Of a stretch of DNA of 64,000 nt, positions 36,286 through 44,220 are shown one piece after another; the stretch's first letter is position 1, and the number at the start of each line of letters is the position of its first letter. A program made the translations under genes and the position numbers. Below the pieces are notes generated by a model. It did no database searches. It was not told the origin of the DNA and worked only from the letters and a program-made list of their open reading frames with translations. The stretch comes from SAR116 cluster bacterium AG-447-C21 (lineage in GTDB: Bacteria > Pseudomonadota > Alphaproteobacteria > Thalassobaculales > Thalassobaculaceae), in contig QCQB01000007.1 of NCBI GenBank assembly GCA_003212315.1, forward strand, positions 1 to 64,000, in the 5' to 3' direction.

Positions 36286-37641
36286 TTACCGATTATTTCC
36301 GGCACCTAAGCTTCTTTCTAGATGTTGGCTATATTTCGACATGGCGAAACATCCTATAAAAAATAACACTGCTGCTGTAAATAATGGTTCATGATGCAGA
36401 CCTATCCACTTCGGATCATGGCTGACAGCATTGATCATCCCCAATAAGTCATACAAACCTATTATGCTGACGAGCGTCGTATCTTTCAGTAAGCCCATAA
36501 AATTTCCAACTATATTTGGAATCATGAATTTTAAAGCTTGTGGCATAACTATGAGTACCGTGGCTTGCCAATACGTTAAACCCACAGCTTCTGCTGCTTC
36601 GTATTGTCCTTTTGGGATCGCCTGTAAACCGCCACGCACAACCTCAGCCATGTATGCAGCCGCGAACAAACACACCGCAACTATTGCGCTTGCTAGCTTA
36701 TTAATTACCATTCCACCCGGAAGAAACAACGGGAACATAGTCGTTGCCATAAATAGTATGGTGATCAAAGGGACAGACCGAAATAATTCTATAAATGCTA
36801 CACACAGCACCCTAATAACAGCCATCTTAGATCTACGACCTAACGCTAGAATAATACCTGCCGGCAAGGCAGATGCTATAGCAATTCCGGATATCACCAG
36901 TGTAAGGAACAACCCTCCCCATAAATTATTCGACATATATTTGAAAGTTATATCATTAATAAGGAATGCAACAACCGCAACAGTCAGCAAAGTGAACCCT
37001 ATCACTGGATATTTATGCTGATGCTCATTTTTCTTGGAAAAACCCGAAACCTTAATAATCCACCCGTAAAGACCTAATCCGGTCGTTAAACAAAGCAGTG
37101 AGTGTATTAATACAAAAAGGAAACAGGTCAGTGAAAGGGCAACCATTACCTCCATAAACCAGCCTCGTTCTCCTCCTAAAAACATATAGCCCGCTAGAAA
37201 GGGGTAGATAAGAACCGCACTAAGCCCAATAAATATTTTTGATGTTATTTTTGGTAACCAAAGCGGCACCATCCAAATAATGAATATAATAAAGGCTAAG
37301 TTAATCCGCCATATTTCGGCATCAGCGTATCTTCCATAGATAAATCGGGTAAACCAAACATTAACGCCTGCCCAACAAGTCCCTATCTTTGTCGAACTTA
37401 TACGACATTCATCACGGCTGGAAGCCTCCCAAATTGCATTCACGAATGCCCATTCGTAAAACGCTTTCACCATGAAGAAGATGGCAATTATGCTGAGGGC
37501 AGTTAAAATGGAATTAAAAACACCATTAAATAAGTTATATCTTAACCACCCTGACACGCCTGTAGTATTTGGTGGTGGAGGCAAATCTGGTTTCGGTGTG
37601 AACTTTGATCGGTTGCCTATATCTGGAGCTAGGTCTGTCAT
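36286..37641 (-). CDS. aapM: General L-amino acid ABC transporter permease AapM
   Basis: This is one of two inner-membrane channel subunits of the Aap importer. The 451-residue protein has a long N-terminal half with about four helices, peculiar to Aap permeases, and a C-terminal permease domain. The latter starts LVISGIAIASALPAGIILAL and carries the conserved cytoplasmic EAA loop EAAEAVGLTYWQATVLIVMPQ (about residues 345-365). It starts three bases after the aapQ stop, with the ribosome site AGGAG inside aapQ, so translation is coupled. Confidence 0.94.
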   Translation of the reverse strand: MTDLAPDIGNRSKFTPKPDLPPPPNTTGVSGWLRYNLFNGVFNSILTALSIIAIFFMVKAFYEWAFVNAIWEASSRDECRISSTKIGTCWAGVNVWFTRFIYGRYADAEIWRINLAFIIFIIWMVPLWLPKITSKIFIGLSAVLIYPFLAGYMFLGGERGWFMEVMVALSLTCFLFVLIHSLLCLTTGLGLYGWIIKVSGFSKKNEHQHKYPVIGFTLLTVAVVAFLINDITFKYMSNNLWGGLFLTLVISGIAIASALPAGIILALGRRSKMAVIRVLCVAFIELFRSVPLITILFMATTMFPLFLPGGMVINKLASAIVAVCLFAAAYMAEVVRGGLQAIPKGQYEAAEAVGLTYWQATVLIVMPQALKFMIPNIVGNFMGLLKDTTLVSIIGLYDLLGMINAVSHDPKWIGLHHEPLFTAAVLFFIGCFAMSKYSQHLERSLGAGNNR

Positions 37642-37644
37642 TTT

Positions 37645-38853
37645 CTACCGCTCCTGAATTTGAATTTTTTTGTTATAAACATTTAAACATGCGGATATTG
37701 TAAGACTGACTGTCATATAAAAAGCCATGACCATTGCGACAATCTCAACAGCGTGTCCGGACTGATTTAATGATGTCTGCATGAACACGGAAACTAAATC
37801 GGGAAACCCAATAGCAATTGCTAAAGAGGAGTTCTTTACCACGTTCATCCATAAACTGATCATCGGTGGAACGATCGCTCTCATAGCCTGAGGTATAATT
37901 ACCAATCGCATTATAAAATTCTGTTTTAAACCAAGTGATGCTGCTGCTTCGGTTTGCCCTTTATTAACGGACATTATACCAGCTCGTACCATTTCCGCCG
38001 CGTATGCTGAGTGATAAACGACCAATGCAACCATAACTGCCAGCATTGCTGGTAAAACAAAGCCACCACCACGGTAATTAAAGCCTTTCAGCTCCGGCAA
38101 ACTCCAGTCAAGGGGCATACCCGTTATAACAAAGACAAGTGCGGGTAAGCCAAACACTGCAGCAAATGTTGGTAAAATTGTAGATACGTATTGGCCAGTT
38201 TCCTGTTGCTTCGTGGTGGCCCTCCTATTCAGCCATAAGGCCAAAATAATTCCAATAACAAAAGCTGCTCCTGTTAACCAAAACAATTCCAATACTTCCG
38301 GTTTTGGAACATATAACCCTCTGTTGTTAAGTACCAACCAGTCAATCCCAAAAATCTCTAAAGATTGCTTAGGTCTAGGAAGATTGGCAAATGCACCCAA
38401 ATACCAAAATATTATCTGCAGAAGTAATGGAGTGTTTCTTAAGACTTCCACGTACCAAGACGCAATTTGAGCAACTAGCCAATTCTGAGCCAGTCGCATT
38501 ATGCCAACAAGAAAACCGACAAGAGTTGCTAGAATAATGGATACCCCAGCTAATAATAGAGTATTTACAACGCCGACCCAATACACAAAGAAATAGGAAT
38601 CCTGAGGTTTATAATCAAGTGGTGTCCAAGCGATTGCGAATCCAGCTGAGTTTTTTAAAAAATCGAAACCAACAGCCATTTTTCGAGCTGCCATATTGGT
38701 TTGAGTGTTATCAATAAGCGAAAAAACCGCCCATATAAACAAACCAAAAACCACTATTTGATAAAAAACAGATCGATAACGTTCATCATTTATAAAGCCA
38801 TCAATACCTTTGGCGCTTGGCGGTCTAGATTCCGACATCGGAAACGCTTTCAT
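37645..38853 (-). CDS. aapQ: General L-amino acid ABC transporter permease AapQ
   Basis: This is the second channel subunit of the Aap importer, 402 residues. The family-specific N-terminal region is followed by VGVVNTLLLAGVSIILATLV and the EAA loop TEAAASLGLKQNFIMRLVIIPQAM (its core is E-A-A-A-S-L-G, about residues 310-330). An alternative ATG five codons in (MSESRPPS) is possible. It lies 98 bases after aapJ, and the strong hairpin terminator in that gap should reduce its expression relative to the binding protein. Confidence 0.94.
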   Translation of the reverse strand: MKAFPMSESRPPSAKGIDGFINDERYRSVFYQIVVFGLFIWAVFSLIDNTQTNMAARKMAVGFDFLKNSAGFAIAWTPLDYKPQDSYFFVYWVGVVNTLLLAGVSIILATLVGFLVGIMRLAQNWLVAQIASWYVEVLRNTPLLLQIIFWYLGAFANLPRPKQSLEIFGIDWLVLNNRGLYVPKPEVLELFWLTGAAFVIGIILALWLNRRATTKQQETGQYVSTILPTFAAVFGLPALVFVITGMPLDWSLPELKGFNYRGGGFVLPAMLAVMVALVVYHSAYAAEMVRAGIMSVNKGQTEAAASLGLKQNFIMRLVIIPQAMRAIVPPMISLWMNVVKNSSLAIAIGFPDLVSVFMQTSLNQSGHAVEIVAMVMAFYMTVSLTISACLNVYNKKIQIQER

Positions 38854-38899
38854 ACATGAAGTTAAATCGTGTGCGACTTAGGAAATTTTACTGCGTATT

Positions 38900-38943
38900 G
38901 AAGAAAAACAAAAGGAGTCTAGCCCGCTTTCAGGCTAGACTCC
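38900..38943 (-). terminator. Rho-independent terminator or attenuator between aapJ and aapQ
   Basis: A perfect 11-base-pair stem, GGAGTCTAGCC (38914-38924) with GGCTAGACTCC (38933-38943), encloses an 8-base loop. Read on the minus strand it is followed by TTTTGTTTTTCTTC. It starts eight bases after the aapJ stop. Partial read-through would give the usual excess of binding protein over permease. Confidence 0.88.
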
Positions 38944-38951
38944 AATCATTC

Positions 38952-40004
38952 TTAACGAAATGGTGGGGAGTACATTAGGCCACCACGGGTCCAAAGATCA
39001 TTAGGAGATCCTTTTCTAGCAATCCCAATACCTTCAGGACCGCTACCCATATATTTTTCATATATTTCGCCGTAGTTTCCTACACTCTTTATTATCCAAT
39101 GAGCCCATTTTTTATCAAGCCCAAGTCCCTTATTCATTTCTTTTTCTACACCCAAGAAACGAGCAACTTCTGGATTTGGTGGATTTTTTGCCATTGAGTC
39201 TACGTTAGCTTGCGTAATACCTAACTCTTCAGCTGAAATGAGTGCGAACACTGTCCATTTCACAATATCATGCCACTGGTCGTCACCTTTTCGAACTGCA
39301 GGAGCAAGTGGCTCTTTGGAGATAGTTTCCGGAAGAATTACGTGAGCACTCTTATCCGGAAATCCTGCCATGCTGGAAGCAAGACCTGACTTATCATTGG
39401 TCATCGCATCACAGTTTCCTTTGAGATAACTTTCGTTACGAACGTTATTATCCGAGAACACAACTGGCTGGATGTCCAAGTTATTCATACGACTGAAGTC
39501 TGTAAGGTTAAGCTCGGTAGTTGTTCCAGTAGCGACACATACCGTTGCACCCTTTAATTCCATAGCACTTTTGATACCAGAGTCCTTGCGAACAATAAAA
39601 CCCTGTCCATCGTAGAAGTTTGTTGCTGTGAAATTTAGACCTAGTTGAGTATCACGGAAGATTGTCCAAGTAGCTGTCCTAGACAACATATCTGACTCAC
39701 CATTTGCTAATGCGGTGAAGCGAACTGTTGAAGTAACTGATTGGAATTCAACTTTGTTAGGGTCGCCGAAAATCGCAGCAGCAACTGCGCGACAAACCGA
39801 AACATCACTTCCAACCCAAGTACCATCTTTTTTCAAATTATAGAAACCTGGTGATGGTTGACCTACTTGACACCGCAAGTGGCCGCGTTTTTTTACTGTT
39901 TCAAGTGTGCTCATCTTGTGCCCGTCAGCGATCGCTAACTCGGGCGTAAAAGATAGAGCAGCAATTAGGCCTGCACCCAGACCAAAAAGGCTCAATTTTT
40001 TCAT
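38952..40004 (-). CDS. aapJ: General L-amino acid ABC transporter, substrate-binding protein AapJ
   Basis: This is the periplasmic binding protein of the Aap importer. A Sec signal peptide (about residues 1-27, ending LAIADG) precedes a family 3 solute-binding domain with KKRGHLRCQVGQPSPGF and DVSVCRAVAAAIFGD; amino-acid-contact regions such as FTALANGESDMLSRTATWT are present. The start at 40004 (MKKLSLFG) gives a clean signal peptide and 350 residues. An ATG four codons upstream has its AGGA directly abutting it, so I prefer the inner one. It is the first gene of the operon, upstream of the terminator. Confidence 0.95.
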   Translation of the reverse strand: MKKLSLFGLGAGLIAALSFTPELAIADGHKMSTLETVKKRGHLRCQVGQPSPGFYNLKKDGTWVGSDVSVCRAVAAAIFGDPNKVEFQSVTSTVRFTALANGESDMLSRTATWTIFRDTQLGLNFTATNFYDGQGFIVRKDSGIKSAMELKGATVCVATGTTTELNLTDFSRMNNLDIQPVVFSDNNVRNESYLKGNCDAMTNDKSGLASSMAGFPDKSAHVILPETISKEPLAPAVRKGDDQWHDIVKWTVFALISAEELGITQANVDSMAKNPPNPEVARFLGVEKEMNKGLGLDKKWAHWIIKSVGNYGEIYEKYMGSGPEGIGIARKGSPNDLWTRGGLMYSPPFR

Positions 40005-40486
40005 TTTGCAACCCATTCCTTTTAAGTTTTCAGAAAACCGAGAGTAGTTCGGCGCTATTTATCTAACTCAACTCTTTTACCTTACAACCCCCGTACCCCA
40101 AGTTAGGAAGATCTTTAACTCAACTCAAACCACACAAGTAGTTTTTTAAACTAGTTAAAAATCATCTCCCCTGTGATTGACTGCATTCAAACATCCTCCA
40201 ACACCTTTTGGCAAGTGCACAATGGCATTTAAAAGCAAACTTATTTGTCTGGTTGCAAAAATATATCCTTTCTTTAAACATCTAATATTTTTTTTCTAAA
40301 TATTAAATAATTTTCTTTATATTTTTCAATGATTTAAAAAACTTTTCTTTTATCTTCGAGAGTTTTTTCAAACTTATATTTTTTTTGGTAAAAAGTGATT
40401 AAAATTGTCTTTTACGTTAAGTTTGAATTAAATTATTTGAAATCATCAAATTCAGACAAATATTTTGCAGAAATGAGACCTTTCCG
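40005..40486. other. Long intergenic region between aapJ and metC
   Basis: This 482-base divergent region carries no supportable gene. The half near aapJ contains two copies of TAACTCAACTC (listed separately) and an imperfect palindrome around ACTAGT. The half near metC is extremely AT-rich with repeated T runs. It must hold the promoters of both transcription units. I looked for a SAM-type riboswitch ahead of metC and did not find one. Confidence 0.6.
40064..40126. repeat. Paired 11-base direct repeat upstream of aapJ
   Basis: TAACTCAACTC occurs at 40064-40074 and again at 40116-40126, with starts 52 bases apart, close to five helical turns. Both copies lie 60-122 bases upstream of the aapJ ATG, so a regulator could bind both on one DNA face. 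No binding protein is known for it; chance is possible in this AT-rich DNA. Confidence 0.55.
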
Positions 40487-41680
40487 ATGCCCAATAATTC
40501 ATCAAAAAGAGCGAGAACAAACTTTGTGCATGCTGGCCGTTCCCCTCACGATAACCATGGCGTAGTAAATCCCCCAGTATACCACGCCTCAACCATTCTG
40601 CAGCCATCATTAGATGCATTTGAGAAGGCTAGAACACCCGATTGGAAAGGTTATAGATATGGACGCAGAGGAACTCCAACTACTCGCGCATTCGAGGAGG
40701 CCGTAGCAAATATATATTCCGCTCAAGGCGCTGTTGCTGTTTCATCAGGTTTGGCAGCTGTTACGAACAGCATACTTGCATGTGTTAAGCCGGGGGATCA
40801 TATCCTCATGACAGATAATGTCTATGGGCCTGCAAGAAATTTTTCAACAGGTTTCTTAACTAGATTTGGTATAGAAACAACATTCTTCGACCCTCTGATA
40901 GCTGGAAATATCAAAAATTTATTTAAGAAAAATACAGTTGCAGTTTACACGGAAAGTCCCGGATCGCAGACCTTTGAGGTTTCAGATATACCGGCGATTG
41001 CGGCAGCAACCCATGAAATTGGAGCAACCGTTTTAATGGATAACACCTGGGCAAGCGCACTTTACTTTGATGCCTTCTCAAAAGGTGTCGATATCGTTAT
41101 TGAGGCCGTTACCAAATATATTTGTGGGCATTCCGATGTTATGATGGGAATTATTGTAGCCAACAATGATTGGGCCATGGCAACTCGCGAAATGGCACAA
41201 GTGCATGGAAATGTTTCTGGTCCTGATGACCTTTACTTAGCGCAACGCGGGCTAAGGACTATGGCTGTTAGAATGGAACAGAATCAGAAAAACGGCATAG
41301 AATTAGCAGCTTGGTTGGAAGGACGGCCAGAGGTCAAACAGGTTTTGCACCCCGCATTGCCATCAAATCCAGGACACGAAATATGGAAAAGAGATTTTTC
41401 AGGCGCAAGCGGCTTATTTTCATTTATCCTAAAGGAAAATTATCAGCGAGCGGCACTTGCTGCGATGTTGGATGGACTCGAACTATACGGCATGGGTGCA
41501 AGTTGGGGTGGCTTTGAAAGTTTGATAATACCCGCCTCGCCCAAAGATTATCGCACGGCAACTGATTGGGATGAGAGAGGACAAGTTCTTCGGGTACATG
41601 CTGGCCTAGAAGATATTGATGACTTGATTGATGATCTAGGCGCCGGGCTCGATCGTCTAACCGATCTATCCAGCGTCTAG
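40487..41680 (+). CDS. metC: Cystathionine beta-lyase (Cys/Met metabolism PLP enzyme)
   Basis: This PLP-dependent lyase splits cystathionine to homocysteine, pyruvate and ammonia in methionine synthesis. The fold-type I core shows YRYGRRGTPTTRAFEEAVA (about residues 64-82), AVSSGLAAVT, LMDNTWASALYFD and the PLP lysine in IEAVTKYICGHSDVMMG (about residue 212). The ASWGGFESLI stretch near residue 340 is typical of MetC rather than cystathionine gamma-synthase. The length is 397 residues. modE begins only 14 bases after its stop, which is an unusual partner. Confidence 0.9.
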   Translation: MPNNSSKRARTNFVHAGRSPHDNHGVVNPPVYHASTILQPSLDAFEKARTPDWKGYRYGRRGTPTTRAFEEAVANIYSAQGAVAVSSGLAAVTNSILACVKPGDHILMTDNVYGPARNFSTGFLTRFGIETTFFDPLIAGNIKNLFKKNTVAVYTESPGSQTFEVSDIPAIAAATHEIGATVLMDNTWASALYFDAFSKGVDIVIEAVTKYICGHSDVMMGIIVANNDWAMATREMAQVHGNVSGPDDLYLAQRGLRTMAVRMEQNQKNGIELAAWLEGRPEVKQVLHPALPSNPGHEIWKRDFSGASGLFSFILKENYQRAALAAMLDGLELYGMGASWGGFESLIIPASPKDYRTATDWDERGQVLRVHAGLEDIDDLIDDLGAGLDRLTDLSSV

Positions 41681-41694
41681 TAGGGTTTGACGTA

Positions 41695-42048
41695 ATGACG
41701 ATGCCGACACCTCGAATACGATTATTGATAGGAGACACTATTGCTATAGGGCCGGGAAAAGCATCTTTGTTAGAACGAATTGATAATACAGGATCAATTT
41801 CTGCCGCCGCCCGAGAAATGGGTATGTCCTACCGAAAGGCCTGGCGCTTGATAGATAGCATCAACGATGATTTTAATGCCGAAATAGTTTCTAAATTAAC
41901 CGGCGGCAAGGGTGGCGGAGGAGCTTATCTTAGCCCTTTAGGGAAAGAAATGCTTCACCGGTATTTATTGATAGAAAAAAAAGCTGCAGAGAGCATTAAG
42001 AATGACTTATTCTGGTTTGAGACCCAACTTCGATCAAAAAATGACTAG
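41695..42048 (+). CDS. modE: ModE-type molybdenum-responsive winged-helix regulator (DNA-binding domain only)
   Basis: This 117-residue protein matches the N-terminal DNA-binding domain of ModE. The helix-turn-helix is GSISAAAREMGMSYRKAWRLID (about residues 33-54), followed by a wing with GGKGGGGAYLSPLG. The molybdate-binding Mop/TOBE domains are missing, as in many alphaproteobacterial ModE-like proteins, so direct metal sensing is doubtful. It is probably co-transcribed with metC (14-base gap), and its last four bases overlap the end of the oppositely oriented flavoprotein gene. The most likely target is the nearby modABC operon. Confidence 0.87.
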   Translation: MTMPTPRIRLLIGDTIAIGPGKASLLERIDNTGSISAAAREMGMSYRKAWRLIDSINDDFNAEIVSKLTGGKGGGGAYLSPLGKEMLHRYLLIEKKAAESIKNDLFWFETQLRSKND

Positions 42049-42650
42049 TTATCTTCATTAAAAAGTCTTTTCTTTTCCGATCGAGGTAGGTACGGCCTTG
42101 CATAATCTCTAAATTTCCACTCTGCTTCTGGCGGGACATGCCCTGGCCTAGGTACATGATCAGAAATTTCTATATTCTCAAGTCGAGGTATATATCTTGG
42201 ACAATTAGGAAATATGTTAACGGCAGTTATATCCACAATCAATTTAGCGCCATCAAATTCTTTTAATCTCTCTACATCATAATCGAGTTTGGCCGTGCCG
42301 TTAATCCTCATTCTCTCTTTACCGCCATCAAAATTTAAAAATAATAATCCAACATTTTCATTTTTCAGGATATTACCCAAGCTTCGATACATTGAGTTTC
42401 CATCGTAGTCAGGGAAGGATAAACTATTATTCCCAGTTACCTTTACGAAGCCGGGCAAACCACCTTTGAACGAACAGTCAACTGTTTTGCCAGAGGTTGT
42501 GGCTAAAAAAAAGAAAGAAGCATTTTCTATGAATTCACAATCTTCAACAGAAAAATTACTATGCCTACGATTTTTTTCCAGACTATCGGCTAACCGCCTG
42601 CCGTCAAAACGATCTTGTAGATTTCTACTTCCATTATGGTAAAAGCTCAT
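42045..42650 (-). CDS. Pyridoxamine 5'-phosphate oxidase-like flavoprotein
   Basis: This is a split-barrel FMN-binding-type protein of about 201 residues. The barrel is seen in ASFFFLATTSGKTVDCSFKGG and in NSLSFPDYDGNSMYRSLGNI, followed by NVGLLFLNFDG and RMRINGTAKL, which is the usual order for the putative PPOX family. Its true substrate is unknown; it is not the vitamin B6 enzyme PdxH. The ATG at 42650 is preferred over the TTG just before it. It is transcribed against modE and modABC, divergent from modA and overlapping the modE 3' end. Confidence 0.78.
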   Translation of the reverse strand: MSFYHNGSRNLQDRFDGRRLADSLEKNRRHSNFSVEDCEFIENASFFFLATTSGKTVDCSFKGGLPGFVKVTGNNSLSFPDYDGNSMYRSLGNILKNENVGLLFLNFDGGKERMRINGTAKLDYDVERLKEFDGAKLIVDITAVNIFPNCPRYIPRLENIEISDHVPRPGHVPPEAEWKFRDYARPYLPRSEKKRLFNEDN

Positions 42651-42726
42651 CAAGTCTGCCCTTTCATAAGTCGGTTTTAATCCTTATTATCGCTTCTTAA
42701 TACATCACTTTTTAACTCAACCCGAG

Positions 42727-42739
42727 GTACAATTTGTAC
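42727..42739. promoter_or_regulatory. Palindrome over the modA start codon
   Basis: GTACAATTTGTAC has perfect 6-base arms (GTACAA and TTGTAC) around one T. It covers the last base of the GAGG ribosome site and the TTG start codon of modA. A protein bound here, such as the neighbouring ModE-type regulator, or an RNA fold, would block translation initiation. This is a suggestion based only on position. Confidence 0.4.
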
Positions 42740-43507
42740 ATTTTTGTAAAATTTTTATTTCTTCTTTTACTACTGCATGGGGTAATTCAACCCAAATCCG
42801 CTTCTAGTAGCAGCAAAACGAAGATATATGTTTATGCCGCGGCAAGCACCAGAAATGCGGTGGATGAGTTAATAATGCAGTTTCCGAAACAAGATAATGT
42901 TCAAGTCTCTGCCGTCTATGGGGCAACATCGGCATTAGCCCGTCAAATTATCGATGGTGCACCAGCAGCACTTTTTTTATCAGCCAATAAGGCTTGGATG
43001 AAGGAAGTCATCGACGCAGAGTTAATAATAAAACATAAAAACGCTTTTTCGAATCGACTAGTAATTATTTCATCAAAAAAATATGGCACGGGGATCAATA
43101 TAACCTCGGCTATCGACATAGCTAAAAGCATCGAAAATGATAGAATAGCTGTAGCAGAAATTTCTGCTGTTCCAGCGGGAATTTATTCAAAACAAGCTAT
43201 GAGAAACCTGAACATATGGAACCAATTGAAAAATAAACTAGCTCAATCTGCAAATGTTCGGGCCGCATTAGCATTAGTAGAGCGAGGAGAAACACCGTTG
43301 GGAATTGTTTATCAAACAGATGCAAAAGCCTCACCTTATGTTAAACTAAAATGGAAGATCCCCAACAATACGCATGAAAAAATAATATATCCTTTGGGAA
43401 TTCATAAGAATGCAGAGAACATTGAGGCTGCTTTTAACCTTTATAATTATTTCACATCTTCAAAGGGGTTGGAGATTTTTTCAAATTTTGGATTCGAACC
43501 GGATTAG
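42734..43507 (+). CDS. modA: Molybdate ABC transporter, substrate-binding protein ModA
   Basis: This periplasmic protein binds molybdate or tungstate. A signal peptide (about residues 1-22, rich in Leu) precedes the family start KIYVYAAASTRNAVDELI. AVYGATSALARQIIDGAPAALF and AEISAVPAGIYSKQAM, which line the oxyanion site, follow. The length is 257 residues. The start is TTG with GAGG six bases away; no ATG or GTG fits a signal peptide. It is divergent from the flavoprotein gene and directly precedes modB (two bases). Confidence 0.92.
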   Translation: MYIFVKFLFLLLLLHGVIQPKSASSSSKTKIYVYAAASTRNAVDELIMQFPKQDNVQVSAVYGATSALARQIIDGAPAALFLSANKAWMKEVIDAELIIKHKNAFSNRLVIISSKKYGTGINITSAIDIAKSIENDRIAVAEISAVPAGIYSKQAMRNLNIWNQLKNKLAQSANVRAALALVERGETPLGIVYQTDAKASPYVKLKWKIPNNTHEKIIYPLGIHKNAENIEAAFNLYNYFTSSKGLEIFSNFGFEPD

Positions 43508-43509
43508 AA

Positions 43510-44220
43510 GTGTTTAATTTAACTCAAATCGAAATAGACGCATTTTATCTTACCATCAAAGTGGCTCTTTTTAGTATCGCCATCTGCCTGCCAACTGGGG
43601 TCACTGTGGCCTTCATTCTGTCGAGAGCTACTTTTCCGGGGAAATGGTTATTAGACGGATTAATACACCTTCCGCTGGTAATGCCCCCAGTCGTCGTCGG
43701 TTACATCCTTCTTATTTTACTGGGCAAACGAGGGGTAGTAGGAGAATGGCTTTTTCAAACTTTCGATATAACGGTAGCATTTTCATGGAAGGGCGCCGCG
43801 ATAGCATCCGCCGTTATGGCTTTCCCGCTGATGGTAAGAGCGGTACGACTTTCGTTAGATTCCATTGATAGAGGATTGGAGGCGGCGGCGCGAACTTTAG
43901 GCTCGAATAAAATCAAGGTCTTTTTCACTATTACACTCCCACTGTCTCTACCAGGCGTGATTGCAGGTACTATTTTAGCTTTTGCTAGAAGTCTTGGCGA
44001 GTTCGGCGCAACAATAACATTTGTGTCTAATATCCCTGGAGAAACCCAAACGCTTCCCCTCGCCCTATATAACTTCACCCAAATCCCGGGCGATCAAACT
44101 CCAGCTATTCGTTTACTAATAATTTCCTTAATATTGGCATTTGGAGCGCTTATCGCCTCAGATGTGTTGGCAAGACGGGTCAATAAACGCCTCGGTCTAA
44201 ACGCAGGAGAGCGCGATTGA
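43510..44220 (+). CDS. modB: Molybdate ABC transporter permease ModB
   Basis: This is the inner-membrane permease of the molybdate importer, 236 residues with about five helices. Family features: LIHLPLVMPPVVVGYILLILLG, and the EAA loop GLEAAARTLGSNKIKVFFTI (about residues 122-141), followed by LARSLGEFGATITFVSNIPG, which is diagnostic of ModB. The start is GTG, two bases after the modA stop. The stop overlaps the modC start by three bases. Confidence 0.95.
   Translation: MFNLTQIEIDAFYLTIKVALFSIAICLPTGVTVAFILSRATFPGKWLLDGLIHLPLVMPPVVVGYILLILLGKRGVVGEWLFQTFDITVAFSWKGAAIASAVMAFPLMVRAVRLSLDSIDRGLEAAARTLGSNKIKVFFTITLPLSLPGVIAGTILAFARSLGEFGATITFVSNIPGETQTLPLALYNFTQIPGDQTPAIRLLIISLILAFGALIASDVLARRVNKRLGLNAGERD

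Noticed and set aside
40201-40240. Possible sigma-54 type promoter upstream of aapJ (TTGGCAAGTGCACAATGGC region)
   Set aside because: The GG and GC dinucleotides are not at the required 10-base spacing on either strand.
40200-40486. SAM-responsive riboswitch ahead of metC
   Set aside because: No conserved pseudoknot core or paired stems could be found in this extremely AT-rich leader.
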